Under the pieces are notes generated by a model. It was not told the origin of the DNA. It worked only from the letters and a program-made list of their open reading frames with translations, and ran no database searches. A stretch of DNA of 64,000 nt from VAZQ01 sp963758945 (GTDB taxonomy: Bacteria; Pseudomonadota; Alphaproteobacteria; Rhizobiales; Xanthobacteraceae): positions 62,001 through 126,000 of the forward strand of contig CAVWXY010000001.1 of NCBI GenBank assembly GCA_963758945.1. Direction: 5' to 3'. The translations under genes and the position numbers were made by a program. The first letter of the stretch is position 1. Each line of letters begins with the position of its first letter. Below are positions 17,894 to 26,331 of this stretch, piece by piece.

Positions 17894-18676
17894 ATGAGCG
17901 AAGAACAAGTGGTCACCTACGAGCTCGAAGGCGAGGTCGCCCTGGTAGGCCTCAACCGTCCGGACAAGCGCAACTGCTTCAACCCGGAGGTGATGCGGGC
18001 CTTGCTCGAGGCGATCGTCCGCGCCGGCGAGGAGGCCAAATGCGGCATCATCTTCGGCCACGGCGACAATTTCTGCGCCGGGCTGGATCTCCGCTGGGCC
18101 GCGGAAAATTGGAAGACCGGTCGTTCGGAGCGGCTGCCGTTTCCGTTCAATCGCAACACCTATTTTGAAGTGATGGCGCGCGGCAACATTCCGTTCATCG
18201 CGGCGCTGCACGGCGCGACGCTCGGCGGCGGACTCGAGACCGCCGCGGCCGCGCATATCCGCGTCGCGGACGAAACCACGTTCTTCGCCCTGCCCGAGGG
18301 AACGCGCGGCATCTTCATCGGCGGCGGCGGCTCGGTTCGCGTGGCGCGGCTGATCGGTTTTGCCCGTATGCAGGACATGATGCTCACCGGCCGCGTGCTC
18401 AAGGTTGACGAAGCCGAGCGCTATGGCATCGTGCAATATGTCGTGCCCAAGGGACAAGCGATGGCGAAGGCGAAGGAGTTGGCTCTAAAAATCTGCAAGA
18501 ACGCGCCGCTGTCGAACTTCGCCATCACCAACAGCCTGCCGCGCCTGCAGGACATGTCCTACGATGATGGCCTGTACTTCGAGCGTATGGTGGCGGAATA
18601 CACCCGCAGCCCTGAATCGATTACACGGCTGCACCAGTTCCTCGACAAGACCGCGCCGCGCGTTCGCCCGGAATAG
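17894..18676 (+). CDS. Enoyl-CoA hydratase/isomerase family protein
   Basis: A 260-residue crotonase-fold protein, expected to hydrate or rearrange an enoyl-CoA. FGHGDNFCAGLDLRWAAE and FIAALHGATLGGGLETAAA form the oxyanion-hole regions; ALPEGTRGIFIGGGGSVRV is at the site of the catalytic acid/base region, with Glu in PEG. The ATG at 17894 has CAGGAG upstream; an upstream TTG would fall inside the palindrome. It begins a run of CoA-thioester genes. Confidence 0.9.
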   Translation: MSEEQVVTYELEGEVALVGLNRPDKRNCFNPEVMRALLEAIVRAGEEAKCGIIFGHGDNFCAGLDLRWAAENWKTGRSERLPFPFNRNTYFEVMARGNIPFIAALHGATLGGGLETAAAAHIRVADETTFFALPEGTRGIFIGGGGSVRVARLIGFARMQDMMLTGRVLKVDEAERYGIVQYVVPKGQAMAKAKELALKICKNAPLSNFAITNSLPRLQDMSYDDGLYFERMVAEYTRSPESITRLHQFLDKTAPRVRPE

Positions 18677-18805
18677 CGCTGGGCTCCGGTGAGGTGGATG
18701 CATAACAGCGCCGCTTGCGGCTTGCATTGATTTCGTCTCGACGGCATGCGCTTTAGCGGAACGGCAATCGATAACGGCACGGCTTGAAGCCATAGGGAGT
18801 GAGCA

Positions 18806-19975
18806 ATGGGTTTGCGTGACAACGCGATTGTGGCCTACGCCGAAACCAAGGTGATGGACAAGAGCGACCGCAACGTCTGGGTGCTGGCCGGCGAGATTCT
18901 CGAGGAACTTCTCGACAAGACCGGCATCGACAAGAACGAAGTCGACGGCTTGGTGATGGCCGGCCTGACCGGCACCGGTGCCGCCAATCCGTTCTGGGCG
19001 CAGACCACCGCCGACGTCCTGGGGCTCGAGGTCGGGTTCTGCGAGCAGGTCCACACCGGTGGCTGCTCGGCGGCGGGCTGCGTCGCCCGCGCGGCGGCCG
19101 CGATCGATTACGGCATGTGCGAGGTCGCGTTCCTGCTGTTCGCCGACACCCACGTGCTGGAGGACCGTACCGACCACAGCCACTCCTACCGGCGCGAATG
19201 GACCGATCCTTACGGCCTGATGGGTCCGCCCGGAGCTTTCGGCCTGCTCAGCCGGGCCTACGAGGCGAAATACGGTCTCGACTACAGGATGCTGGGCAAG
19301 CTCGCGGTGACGCAGCGCAACCACGCGCTGCTGAACGAAAACGCCTGCGAGAAGCTGCGCGTGCCGATCACCATCGACGATTACATGAACTCGCGCATGA
19401 TCGCCGATCCGATCCGGCTCCTGGACTGCGTGATGCGGGCCGATGGCGCGGCCGGCCTGATGATGATGAGCCGCAAGCGCGCCAAGGAAAAAGGCCTGAC
19501 CGGCACCATCATCCCGATCGGATATGCCGAGCGGACCAACTTCAAGGGCGGCGAGAACCTGGTCGATGTCACCAAGAGCGGTCACGAAATCTGCGGCAAG
19601 AAGGCGCTCGCCGCAGCCGGCCTGGGCATCAAGGACATCGCCTCGTTCCACCCCTACGACGACTTCATCATCGCGATCATGCTGCAGTTCGAGGCGTTCG
19701 GCTTCTGCAAGCCGGGCGAAGGCGTGCAGTTCATCCGCGACCACGATTTTTCCTTTAACGGCGATCTGCCGCTCAATACCGGCGGCGGCCAGATTTCCGC
19801 CGGCCAGGCGGCGTGCTCGTCGCACAACCTGGTCGAGGCGGTGCGGCAGTTGAAGGGCGAGGCCGGCAAACGCCAGGTCAAGAACACCGATAACGCTCTG
19901 GTGACCGGCATCGGTTGGATCAACTACGGGCGCAACTGGGGCTCCAGCGCGGCCCTGGTACTGGTCCCGGAATAG
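18806..19975 (+). CDS. Thiolase family protein (SCP2-like)
   Basis: A 389-residue thiolase-fold protein of the SCP-x/lipid-transfer type that typically works with a DUF35 partner. HTGGCSAAGCVARAA holds the likely nucleophilic Cys, and the C-terminal LPLNTGGGQISAGQ block corresponds to NTSGG of the family. The usual C-terminal Cys-x-Gly is not obvious. It could do retro-Claisen or aldol-type cleavage of a beta-keto or beta-hydroxy acyl-CoA. The DUF35 gene follows 75 bp later. Confidence 0.88.
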   Translation: MGLRDNAIVAYAETKVMDKSDRNVWVLAGEILEELLDKTGIDKNEVDGLVMAGLTGTGAANPFWAQTTADVLGLEVGFCEQVHTGGCSAAGCVARAAAAIDYGMCEVAFLLFADTHVLEDRTDHSHSYRREWTDPYGLMGPPGAFGLLSRAYEAKYGLDYRMLGKLAVTQRNHALLNENACEKLRVPITIDDYMNSRMIADPIRLLDCVMRADGAAGLMMMSRKRAKEKGLTGTIIPIGYAERTNFKGGENLVDVTKSGHEICGKKALAAAGLGIKDIASFHPYDDFIIAIMLQFEAFGFCKPGEGVQFIRDHDFSFNGDLPLNTGGGQISAGQAACSSHNLVEAVRQLKGEAGKRQVKNTDNALVTGIGWINYGRNWGSSAALVLVPE

Positions 19976-20020
19976 AGCATTTTCAGGAAAAGTGGGCTCC
20001 GGTTCCGTCAGAAAAATGCC
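19975..20020. repeat. Palindromic element related to element A
   Basis: It starts at the stop codon of the thiolase and spans GAGCATTTTC..GAAAAATGC arms around a GGAAAAGTGGGCTCCGG core. The core matches the one in the acyl-CoA dehydrogenase insert (GGAAAAGTGGGAACCGG) except for two bases. Here it is intergenic. Confidence 0.75.
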
Positions 20021-20050
20021 ACCACCGAAGATTCCTAACGCGAGGCGACC

Positions 20051-20503
20051 ATGGCCGATTCTTCAAGCCACAAGGCACTCAACGACACGCTCGGCGTCAA
20101 GCGCACCATCAAACACTTCGACTTCTCCGAGCCCTATTGGGAGGGCACGAAGCAAAAGAAGCTCCTCATCCAGTATTGCAAGGCGACCGGCAAGTACCAG
20201 CACTTCCCGCGGCCGGTAAGCATTTTCACCGGACGGCGGCGCGACATCGAATGGCGCGAAGCATCGGGCAAGGGCGTGGTGTTTTCCTATACCGTCACTC
20301 ACCGCGGCACGCCGGCCTTCCGCGGCGCCGAGCCCTACGCGGTGGTGAGCGTCACCCTGGACGTCGGCGTCAATTTCATCGCCAATATCGTCAACTGCAC
20401 AGTCGAGGAACTGAAGGTCGGCATGAAGGTGAAGCCGTACTGGCATCCGCTCGATGACGGCACGCATCTGCTCATGTTCCAACCCGACAAGACCGCGACA
20501 TGA
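20051..20503 (+). CDS. DUF35 OB-fold protein (thiolase partner)
   Basis: A 150-residue protein of the Zn-ribbon/OB-fold (ChsH2-like) family that forms complexes with SCP2-type thiolases and binds acyl-CoA. The N-terminal helix YWEGTKQKKLLIQYCK and the OB-fold part (VFSYTVTHRGTPAF, EPYAVVSVTLD) are clear. The zinc ribbon is degenerate: only one Cys (QYCK) remains of the usual four, and PRPVSIFTGRRRDIEW occupies the place of the second pair. It overlaps the next gene by ATGA. Confidence 0.87.
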   Translation: MADSSSHKALNDTLGVKRTIKHFDFSEPYWEGTKQKKLLIQYCKATGKYQHFPRPVSIFTGRRRDIEWREASGKGVVFSYTVTHRGTPAFRGAEPYAVVSVTLDVGVNFIANIVNCTVEELKVGMKVKPYWHPLDDGTHLLMFQPDKTAT

Positions 20504-22599
20504 GCGGACCGGACGACGCGCGCGGCCCCGGGGCGGTCGCACGGTTCCTGCGCCCGCGCTCGGTGGCGATCGTCGGCATCTCCGCGCGCGCGGGCAGCGC
20601 CGGCCAGGTCATCCTGCAGGCGCTCAAGCTCAACGACTTCAAGGGCGATATCCATCTGGTCGGCCGGACCAGCGAGGCGATCGACGGCAGGCCCGTGCTC
20701 AAGAGCGCGGACGAGCTGCCCGAAGGCGTCGACCTCGCCGTCTTCACGCTGCCGGCTGCGGCGGTGCGCGAGGCAATCGAGGCCTGCGCGCGCCGCAAGG
20801 TCGGCTCGGCGATGATATTCGCCGCCGGCTTTGCCGAGGTCGGCGATCGAGCGACCCAGGACGCCGTCACCGACACCGCGCGGGCGGCGGGGCTTGCGGT
20901 CGTGGGGCCCAATTGCCTCGGCGTCACCAACAACGTCGACGGCCTGTGGCTGCACATGCTGCACGCGCGCGAGGCGAAGCGCGGCGTCGCCGGCGGCGTC
21001 GCCTTCGTCGGACAGAGCGGCGGCCTGCTCGGCCACTTCCAGCGCGCCGCCGATGGCCTCGGCCTGCCGTTGGCCTACGTGATCTCGACCGGCAACGAGG
21101 CCGGGCTCGAAGGCACCGATTTCATCGAATTCCTGGCCGACGACCGCTCCACCCGTGTGATCGCGATCTACTGCGAGGAAATCCGCCGGCCGGCGCAATT
21201 CCTCGCCGCCTGCCGGCACGCGCGCGCGGCCGGCAAGCCGATCGTGCTGATGCTGGCGGGCCGCGGCGCCAAGGCGCGCAAGGCCGCGCACTCGCACACC
21301 GGCGCGCTGATCGGGGACTGGGCTACGATGCGCACCCAGGCCGAGGACGCCGGCGCCATCGTGGTCTCCACCATGGACGAGATGATGGACCTCGTCCAAA
21401 TCCTCGTGCGCTATCCAACCCCGCCCACCAAGGGACCGGGCATTCTGACCGCCTCGGGCGCCTATGTGGGGCTGACCAACGACTTCGCCGAGGAGATCGG
21501 CCTCGATCTGCCCGAGCTCGAGCCGGCCACGCTGAAGACGGTCAGCGAGGTGTTGCCCGCGTACGGCAACTACGGCAACCCGCTCGACGTCACCGCTGGC
21601 TTCTCGCTGGATTCGCTGCCGGTCGCGGTCAAGGCGCTGATCGACGATCCCAATGTCGGCATGCTGTTCATCTCGTTCCCGATCAGCTACGCCGCGCAGG
21701 TCAAGGCCTTCAACCAGGGCATGGCGGCCTCGCGCAAGCCCAAGGTCATGGTGGCGCTCGGCGACACCTGGCAGCTCGCGCCCGATGTCATGCAGGCGGT
21801 CAGCGAAAGTCCGGCGGTGTTTTCGCGCTCGTCGGACCGCATGCTGCGCGCGATCACGCTCTATACCCGGTACGGACGCTCGCTCGCCCGCACCCGCGTC
21901 GCCGCCGACCCTGCGCCGTTCCCGGGCATGCCCGAGCTCGGCAAGGGCGCGCAGCCGGAATGGCTGGGAAAGAAAGTCCTGGCGGCGGCCGGCATCCGCG
22001 TGCCCGACGGCGAGCTTGCCCGCACGGCGGAGGATGCCGTCGCTGTCGCCAGGCGCGTCGGCTATCCGGTCGCCTTGAAAGCGCAAGCCGCGGCGCTGTC
22101 GCACAAGACCGAAGCCGGTGGCGTCGCGCTCAACCTGGCCGACGAGGCGGCGTTGCGCGCGGCCTGGGCGGCGACGCAGCAAAACGTCAAGGCCGCGGCG
22201 CCCGGCGTGATCCTCGACGGCTGCCTGGTCGAGAGCATGTCGCCCAAGGGCCTCGAATTGATGATCGGGGCCAAACGCGATCCGGCCTGGGGGACGGTGC
22301 TGTTGCTCGGGCTCGGCGGGATCTGGGTCGAGGCGCTGGGCGACGTGCGGCTGCTGCCGGTCGACGCGGACGAAACGCAGATCGTCGAAGCGCTGTATAA
22401 GCTGCGCACGGCTAAGCTGCTCAGCGGTTTCCGCGGCGCGCCGCCCGTGGACGTCGAAGCGGTGGCGAAGGCCGTGCTCGCTCTTGGCCGACTGATGCGG
22501 ACCATGCCCGCCATCGTCGAGATCGATGTCAACCCGCTGATGGTCCGCGCCAAGGGTGAAGGCGCCACCGCGCTCGATGCGCTGATCGTCGCGGAATGA
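20500..22599 (+). CDS. Acetate-CoA ligase family protein (NDP-forming type)
   Basis: A 699-residue acyl-CoA synthetase with a fused CoA-binding/ligase part (residues about 10-450) and an ATP-grasp part (about 470-690). PRSVAIVGISARAGSAG is the CoA-binding Rossmann start, VGPNCLGVTNN and GQSGGLLGHFQ are succinyl-CoA-synthetase-like blocks, and SHTGALIGD carries the phospho-histidine. VALKAQAAALSHKTEAGGV is typical of the ATP-grasp_5 domain. It would activate the carboxylate that enters the surrounding beta-oxidation-like pathway. Confidence 0.91.
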   Translation: MSGPDDARGPGAVARFLRPRSVAIVGISARAGSAGQVILQALKLNDFKGDIHLVGRTSEAIDGRPVLKSADELPEGVDLAVFTLPAAAVREAIEACARRKVGSAMIFAAGFAEVGDRATQDAVTDTARAAGLAVVGPNCLGVTNNVDGLWLHMLHAREAKRGVAGGVAFVGQSGGLLGHFQRAADGLGLPLAYVISTGNEAGLEGTDFIEFLADDRSTRVIAIYCEEIRRPAQFLAACRHARAAGKPIVLMLAGRGAKARKAAHSHTGALIGDWATMRTQAEDAGAIVVSTMDEMMDLVQILVRYPTPPTKGPGILTASGAYVGLTNDFAEEIGLDLPELEPATLKTVSEVLPAYGNYGNPLDVTAGFSLDSLPVAVKALIDDPNVGMLFISFPISYAAQVKAFNQGMAASRKPKVMVALGDTWQLAPDVMQAVSESPAVFSRSSDRMLRAITLYTRYGRSLARTRVAADPAPFPGMPELGKGAQPEWLGKKVLAAAGIRVPDGELARTAEDAVAVARRVGYPVALKAQAAALSHKTEAGGVALNLADEAALRAAWAATQQNVKAAAPGVILDGCLVESMSPKGLELMIGAKRDPAWGTVLLLGLGGIWVEALGDVRLLPVDADETQIVEALYKLRTAKLLSGFRGAPPVDVEAVAKAVLALGRLMRTMPAIVEIDVNPLMVRAKGEGATALDALIVAE

Positions 22600-22886
22600 A
22601 CCGAGCGGCCTGCTGGCAAGCCCGTCCATCCGAGGTCAGGATCGGAGATTCGGTGGTCATGATCAGCGATGCCGGCAGGCGCAAGCCGGCGACGGCCTTT
22701 CTCTACGTATATGTCGACGATACGGAAGCCACCTACCAACGCGCTCTCGACGCCGGTGCGAAGTCTCTTGAAGCGTCATCGGACGTGCCCTATGGCGATC
22801 GTCGCTGTATGGTGGAGGACAAATGGGGTAACACTTGGCAGATCGCCACGCATACGAGAGGCACCCGGAAGGGGAGGGCGCAATGA
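22596..22886 (+). pseudogene. Truncated VOC (PhnB-like) protein
   Basis: A 96-codon frame that resembles only the second half of a VOC/PhnB-type domain: EVRIGDSVVMISDAG, TAFLYVYVDDTEATYQRALDAG in two blocks, and VEDKWGNTWQIATH. About 55-60 residues of the usual N-terminal half are missing, replaced by MNRAACWQARPS, because the preceding synthetase gene ends there. The start overlaps the synthetase stop (ATGA) and the end overlaps the YciI start, so it may still be translated. Probably a remnant; a functional half-domain that dimerises cannot be excluded. Confidence 0.6.
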
Positions 22887-23257
22887 CGGAAGCGCGCATC
22901 CGTGAGCTGACCAAGTCGATGCTGCGCAAGAAGCTCTACGTCGTGCTCTCCAAGGGCGGCGAGGCGCCCGAGAAGATCGCCGAGCTTCTGCCGCGCCATC
23001 TCGAATACATGATCGGCCTGGAGAAGCAGGGCGTGCTGTTTGCCTCGGGCCCCCTGGCTTCCGCCGACGGGGCGACGCGCGGCGACGGTCTCACCATCCT
23101 GCGCGCGGCGAGCGCGGAGGCGGCGCGCGAGATCGCCGAAGCCGACCCGTTCGTCGTCAACGGATTGCGCGGCTTCGAGCTGCGCGAATGGACGGTGATG
23201 GAAGGCTCGCTCGGGATCAGGGTGAATTTTTCCGATCAGTCGCTCGAGCTGGCGTGA
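22883..23257 (+). CDS. YciI-like protein
   Basis: A 124-residue protein of the YCII/dehydrochlorinase-like ferredoxin-fold family. LYVVLSKGGEAPEKI, LPRHLEYMIGLEKQGVLFASG (split by the conserved His) and the Asp in AEADPFVVNGL are typical. GGGGAGG lies 6 bp before the ATG at 22883. The family includes muconolactone isomerase-like and chlorohydroquinone dehydrochlorinase-like enzymes, so a small catabolic lyase or isomerase step is possible, but nothing specific can be assigned. Confidence 0.82.
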   Translation: MTEARIRELTKSMLRKKLYVVLSKGGEAPEKIAELLPRHLEYMIGLEKQGVLFASGPLASADGATRGDGLTILRAASAEAAREIAEADPFVVNGLRGFELREWTVMEGSLGIRVNFSDQSLELA

Positions 23258-23292
23258 GGACGATGGGTCAGGCGCGAGGCGAGGGGGAGAGC

Positions 23293-24177
23293 ATGGAAAC
23301 GATCGGCTTCGTCGGCGTCGGCAAGATCGGACTGCCGATCGCCGAAAACCTCATCAAGAGCGGCTATCGGGTGCTGGGCTATCGTCGCAGCTCGCTCGCC
23401 GATTTCGAGAAGATCGGTGGCATCCCCGCGCGCTCGCCCGCCGATATTGGCGCGCAGGCGGAGATCGTGTTCTCGTGCCTGCCGTCCACGCAGGCGCTCG
23501 ACGAGGTGATGCAGGGCCCGCACGGGCTCCTCGCGTCGGCGCGGCCCGGGCAGATCATCGTCGAGCTCGGCTCCCATCCCGTCCCCGACAAGGAGCGCCA
23601 TGTCGCGCCGCTCGCCGCCAAGGGCGCGGTCTTCCTCGACGGCGAGGTCAGCGGAACGCCGGGGATGGTGTCGGCTCGCAAGGCCGTGATCTACCTCGCC
23701 GGCGACCAGGGCGCCGCCGCCGCGACCGAGCGCTACGTCCGTGGTTTCGCCGAGTCGTGCCTCTATTTCGGTCCGTTCGGCGCGGCGAGCCGGGTCAAGC
23801 TGGTCAACAACATGCTCGTCGCCGTCCATATCGCCGCCGCCGCGGAGGCGATGGCGCTCGGGCTCGAGGCCGGGGTCGACATCGAGCTGATGATCAAGGC
23901 CATCGCCACCGGCAGCGGCGGATCGACCCAGTTCGGCATCCGCGCGCCGTGGATGGCGCAGCGCCGCTTTTTCCCGGCGCAAGGCACGGTGCCGGCCCTG
24001 CAGCACTATTTCGACATGATCGGCGAGTTCGCCGACAGCGTCGGCGTGGCTACTCCGATGCTCGACCGGGCGACGGAGCTCTACGCCAAGTTCATGGAGA
24101 TGGGATTGGGCGAGCAGGACGTCGCCGCGATGGTCGACGTCATCGGCGCGCTGCCGCGCCGCAAGCCCGGAGGTTGA
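23293..24177 (+). CDS. NAD(P)-dependent beta-hydroxyacid dehydrogenase family protein
   Basis: A 294-residue member of the 3-hydroxyisobutyrate dehydrogenase family. It opens directly with the nucleotide site IGFVGVGKIGLPIAENL, then DGEVSGTPGM (substrate loop) and KLVNNMLVAVHIAAAAEAM, where the Lys corresponds to the catalytic residue. The ATG at 23293 is preceded by GAGGGGGAGAGC; upstream in-frame starts would only add non-family residues. It likely oxidises a beta-hydroxy acid or reduces a semialdehyde in the local pathway. Confidence 0.9.
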   Translation: METIGFVGVGKIGLPIAENLIKSGYRVLGYRRSSLADFEKIGGIPARSPADIGAQAEIVFSCLPSTQALDEVMQGPHGLLASARPGQIIVELGSHPVPDKERHVAPLAAKGAVFLDGEVSGTPGMVSARKAVIYLAGDQGAAAATERYVRGFAESCLYFGPFGAASRVKLVNNMLVAVHIAAAAEAMALGLEAGVDIELMIKAIATGSGGSTQFGIRAPWMAQRRFFPAQGTVPALQHYFDMIGEFADSVGVATPMLDRATELYAKFMEMGLGEQDVAAMVDVIGALPRRKPGG

Positions 24178-24200
24178 ACCGAACAAGAAGGGAGCTTTGC

Positions 24201-25085
24201 ATGATCCGCGTCAAGAAGATCACCCATGCCGTCTACGAGATGCCCGACGTCGACAAGCAGGCGGAGTATTACACCGAGGTGCTCGGCCTCACGCTGACCG
24301 GCAAGGACAAGGAGGCCGTTTATCTGGCCTCGACCGTCGACCATCACTCGGTGGTGCTGCGCAAGGGGCCGCAGGCACGATGCATGCGGCTGGGATTTCA
24401 GCTCGCGCCCGACGACGATCTCGACGCATTCGAGCGTCAGATCCAGGGCCATGGCATCAAGACCGAGCGCCGGAAGGATGCCGAGCCTACGATCTCGGAC
24501 ATGGTCGCGTTCGCGGATCCCAAGGGCACCGCGATGGAGGTATTCAAGCGCGACGCCTTCTCCGGCCAGCGCTTTCCGAGCAAGGGGATCGTTCCGCACA
24601 AGCTCGGCCATGTGGCGTTCTTCGTCACCGACGTCAAGCGCACGACCGACTTCTACTGCGACGTGCTCGGCTTTCGCGTGTCCGACTGGATGGGGGATTT
24701 CTTCTCCTTCCTGCGCTGCGGTCCCGACCACCACACCATCAATCTGATGCAGAACGACACCGACCGGCATTTCCACACCGCGTTCGAGCTGCGCGACTGG
24801 GCGCACCTGCAGACCGCTTGCGATTATCTGAGCCTCAACGGATACAAGCTCATCTGGGGTCCCGGCCGGCACGGCATCGGCCACAACCTGTTCGCCTATC
24901 ACCGCGCGCCCAACGGCTTGATCACCGAGCTGTTCGCGGAGCTCGATCAGGTCAACGAGGAGCTCGGCTATTTCGAGCCGCGGCCCTGGCACCGCGATCA
25001 GCCGCAGCGCCCGAAGGTGTGGGCCAAGGACCCCTCCGCATCCAATCTGTGGGGCATCATGCCGCCGGACGAGATGCACAAATGA
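24201..25085 (+). CDS. Extradiol dioxygenase-like VOC protein
   Basis: A 294-residue two-domain VOC protein with the size and layout of type I extradiol catechol dioxygenases. The candidate iron ligands are in HKLGHVAFFVTD (His), HFHTAFELRDW (His) and LITELFAEL (Glu) of the second domain. AAGGGAG precedes the ATG. It ends the CoA-thioester cluster, implying that ring cleavage of a catechol-like compound may belong to the same pathway; other VOC activities are possible. Confidence 0.87.
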   Translation: MIRVKKITHAVYEMPDVDKQAEYYTEVLGLTLTGKDKEAVYLASTVDHHSVVLRKGPQARCMRLGFQLAPDDDLDAFERQIQGHGIKTERRKDAEPTISDMVAFADPKGTAMEVFKRDAFSGQRFPSKGIVPHKLGHVAFFVTDVKRTTDFYCDVLGFRVSDWMGDFFSFLRCGPDHHTINLMQNDTDRHFHTAFELRDWAHLQTACDYLSLNGYKLIWGPGRHGIGHNLFAYHRAPNGLITELFAELDQVNEELGYFEPRPWHRDQPQRPKVWAKDPSASNLWGIMPPDEMHK

Positions 25086-25095
25086 TGGCCGGCGC

Positions 25096-26331
25096 ATGGT
25101 GAGGCGTCGGCACGTCTATCACGTCGCAGGCTACGATCCGATCGACGCCGGCGCGCAATACCGCCGCTTCACGCGCCAGCTCGAGGTGTTCCGAGCGACC
25201 TGGAACGTGGACGCGAGCTTGTCCGGGCTAAAGCAGCCGGAGCAGCAATCGAGCGTTTGGTGGACGGTGCAGGCGCGCGCCGCCGGCTGGCAGGTCGAGG
25301 CGGTGCACGAAGTGCTGCTGTGGGACGACATCGTGCGCGGCGATTTCACCCGCACGCTGCCAACGCGGCTGCTCGACGCGGCGCGGGTCTATTTCGATTT
25401 CGTCGCGACCGGCACGATGTTTCGCTACGTCGCCGCCAACCCGCGCTACGCCACGTTCTTCCTGTATCCGATTTTCGCCCTGGCCCTGTTCGCCGCGGCC
25501 GGCTGGTTCTTCGCGAACCTGCTGACCGGATGGGTCGGGCTCTCGGGCGTCGGCGCGGCGGCGGTCGGGCTGTTGCTCGGCCTCGGCGTGTTTTACGCCC
25601 TGCTGCAGTGGCCGGGCCGGCGCTGGCGCGTGGAGCAGCTCCTGGACGACTGGATCTGCGCGCACGACTACCTGCACGGCCGCCGCACCGACATCGACGC
25701 CCGGCTCGATCGCTTCGCCGAGACGCTGATCGCGCGGACACGCGCGGACGCGGTGGACGAAATCGTGCTCGTCGGTCATAGCCTGGGCGCCATGCTGGTG
25801 CTCGACACGCTGGTCCGCGCGCTTGCCCGCGATCCCGACCTCGGCCGCCGCGGCGCGGCGATCTGCGTGCTCACCGTCGGCGCAACCATCCCGAAATTCG
25901 CACTGCATCCCCGCGCACACGAGATCCGTCGCAAGATCGGGCGGATCGCGGACGAGCCCACGATCGCCTGGGCCGAATACCAGTCGCGCGACGACACCAT
26001 CAGCTTCTACAAGTTCGATCCGGTCGCGTTGCGGCGCATCGCCGGCGACCGGCTCGACGGCAAGCCGGTGATCCGGCGCGTGCAGATTCACGATATGGTG
26101 CTGCCGGAAACATTCGCGCGCTGCCGTCGCAACGTGTTGCGGCTGCATTACCGGTCGGTCATGGCCAACGACCGGCGCGCGCCCTACGACTATTTCATGA
26201 TGGTTGCCGGCCCGGTGCCGTTTGCGGCCTGGACGACCTCTCCCGCCGGCTTTCTGGATTTCATCGCCGCGGACGGCAGCTATCGCGGCCCGTCGCACTG
26301 CGCCGCCGCGGCTGCGCCGGCGCCGGCATGA
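25096..26331 (+). CDS. Membrane-anchored alpha/beta hydrolase (lipase-like)
   Basis: A 411-residue protein not matched to a named family. The first 110 residues are hydrophilic and include VYHVAGYDPIDAGAQYRRF. Two strong membrane segments follow (about 115-140 and 150-170), then a hydrolase-like part with the nucleophile motif VLVGHSLGAMLVLD near residue 230. The order, with a transmembrane pair before the GHSLG domain, is unusual for a soluble lipase. It overlaps the next gene by ATGA, so the two are likely a pair acting at the membrane. Confidence 0.72.
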   Translation: MVRRRHVYHVAGYDPIDAGAQYRRFTRQLEVFRATWNVDASLSGLKQPEQQSSVWWTVQARAAGWQVEAVHEVLLWDDIVRGDFTRTLPTRLLDAARVYFDFVATGTMFRYVAANPRYATFFLYPIFALALFAAAGWFFANLLTGWVGLSGVGAAAVGLLLGLGVFYALLQWPGRRWRVEQLLDDWICAHDYLHGRRTDIDARLDRFAETLIARTRADAVDEIVLVGHSLGAMLVLDTLVRALARDPDLGRRGAAICVLTVGATIPKFALHPRAHEIRRKIGRIADEPTIAWAEYQSRDDTISFYKFDPVALRRIAGDRLDGKPVIRRVQIHDMVLPETFARCRRNVLRLHYRSVMANDRRAPYDYFMMVAGPVPFAAWTTSPAGFLDFIAADGSYRGPSHCAAAAAPAPA

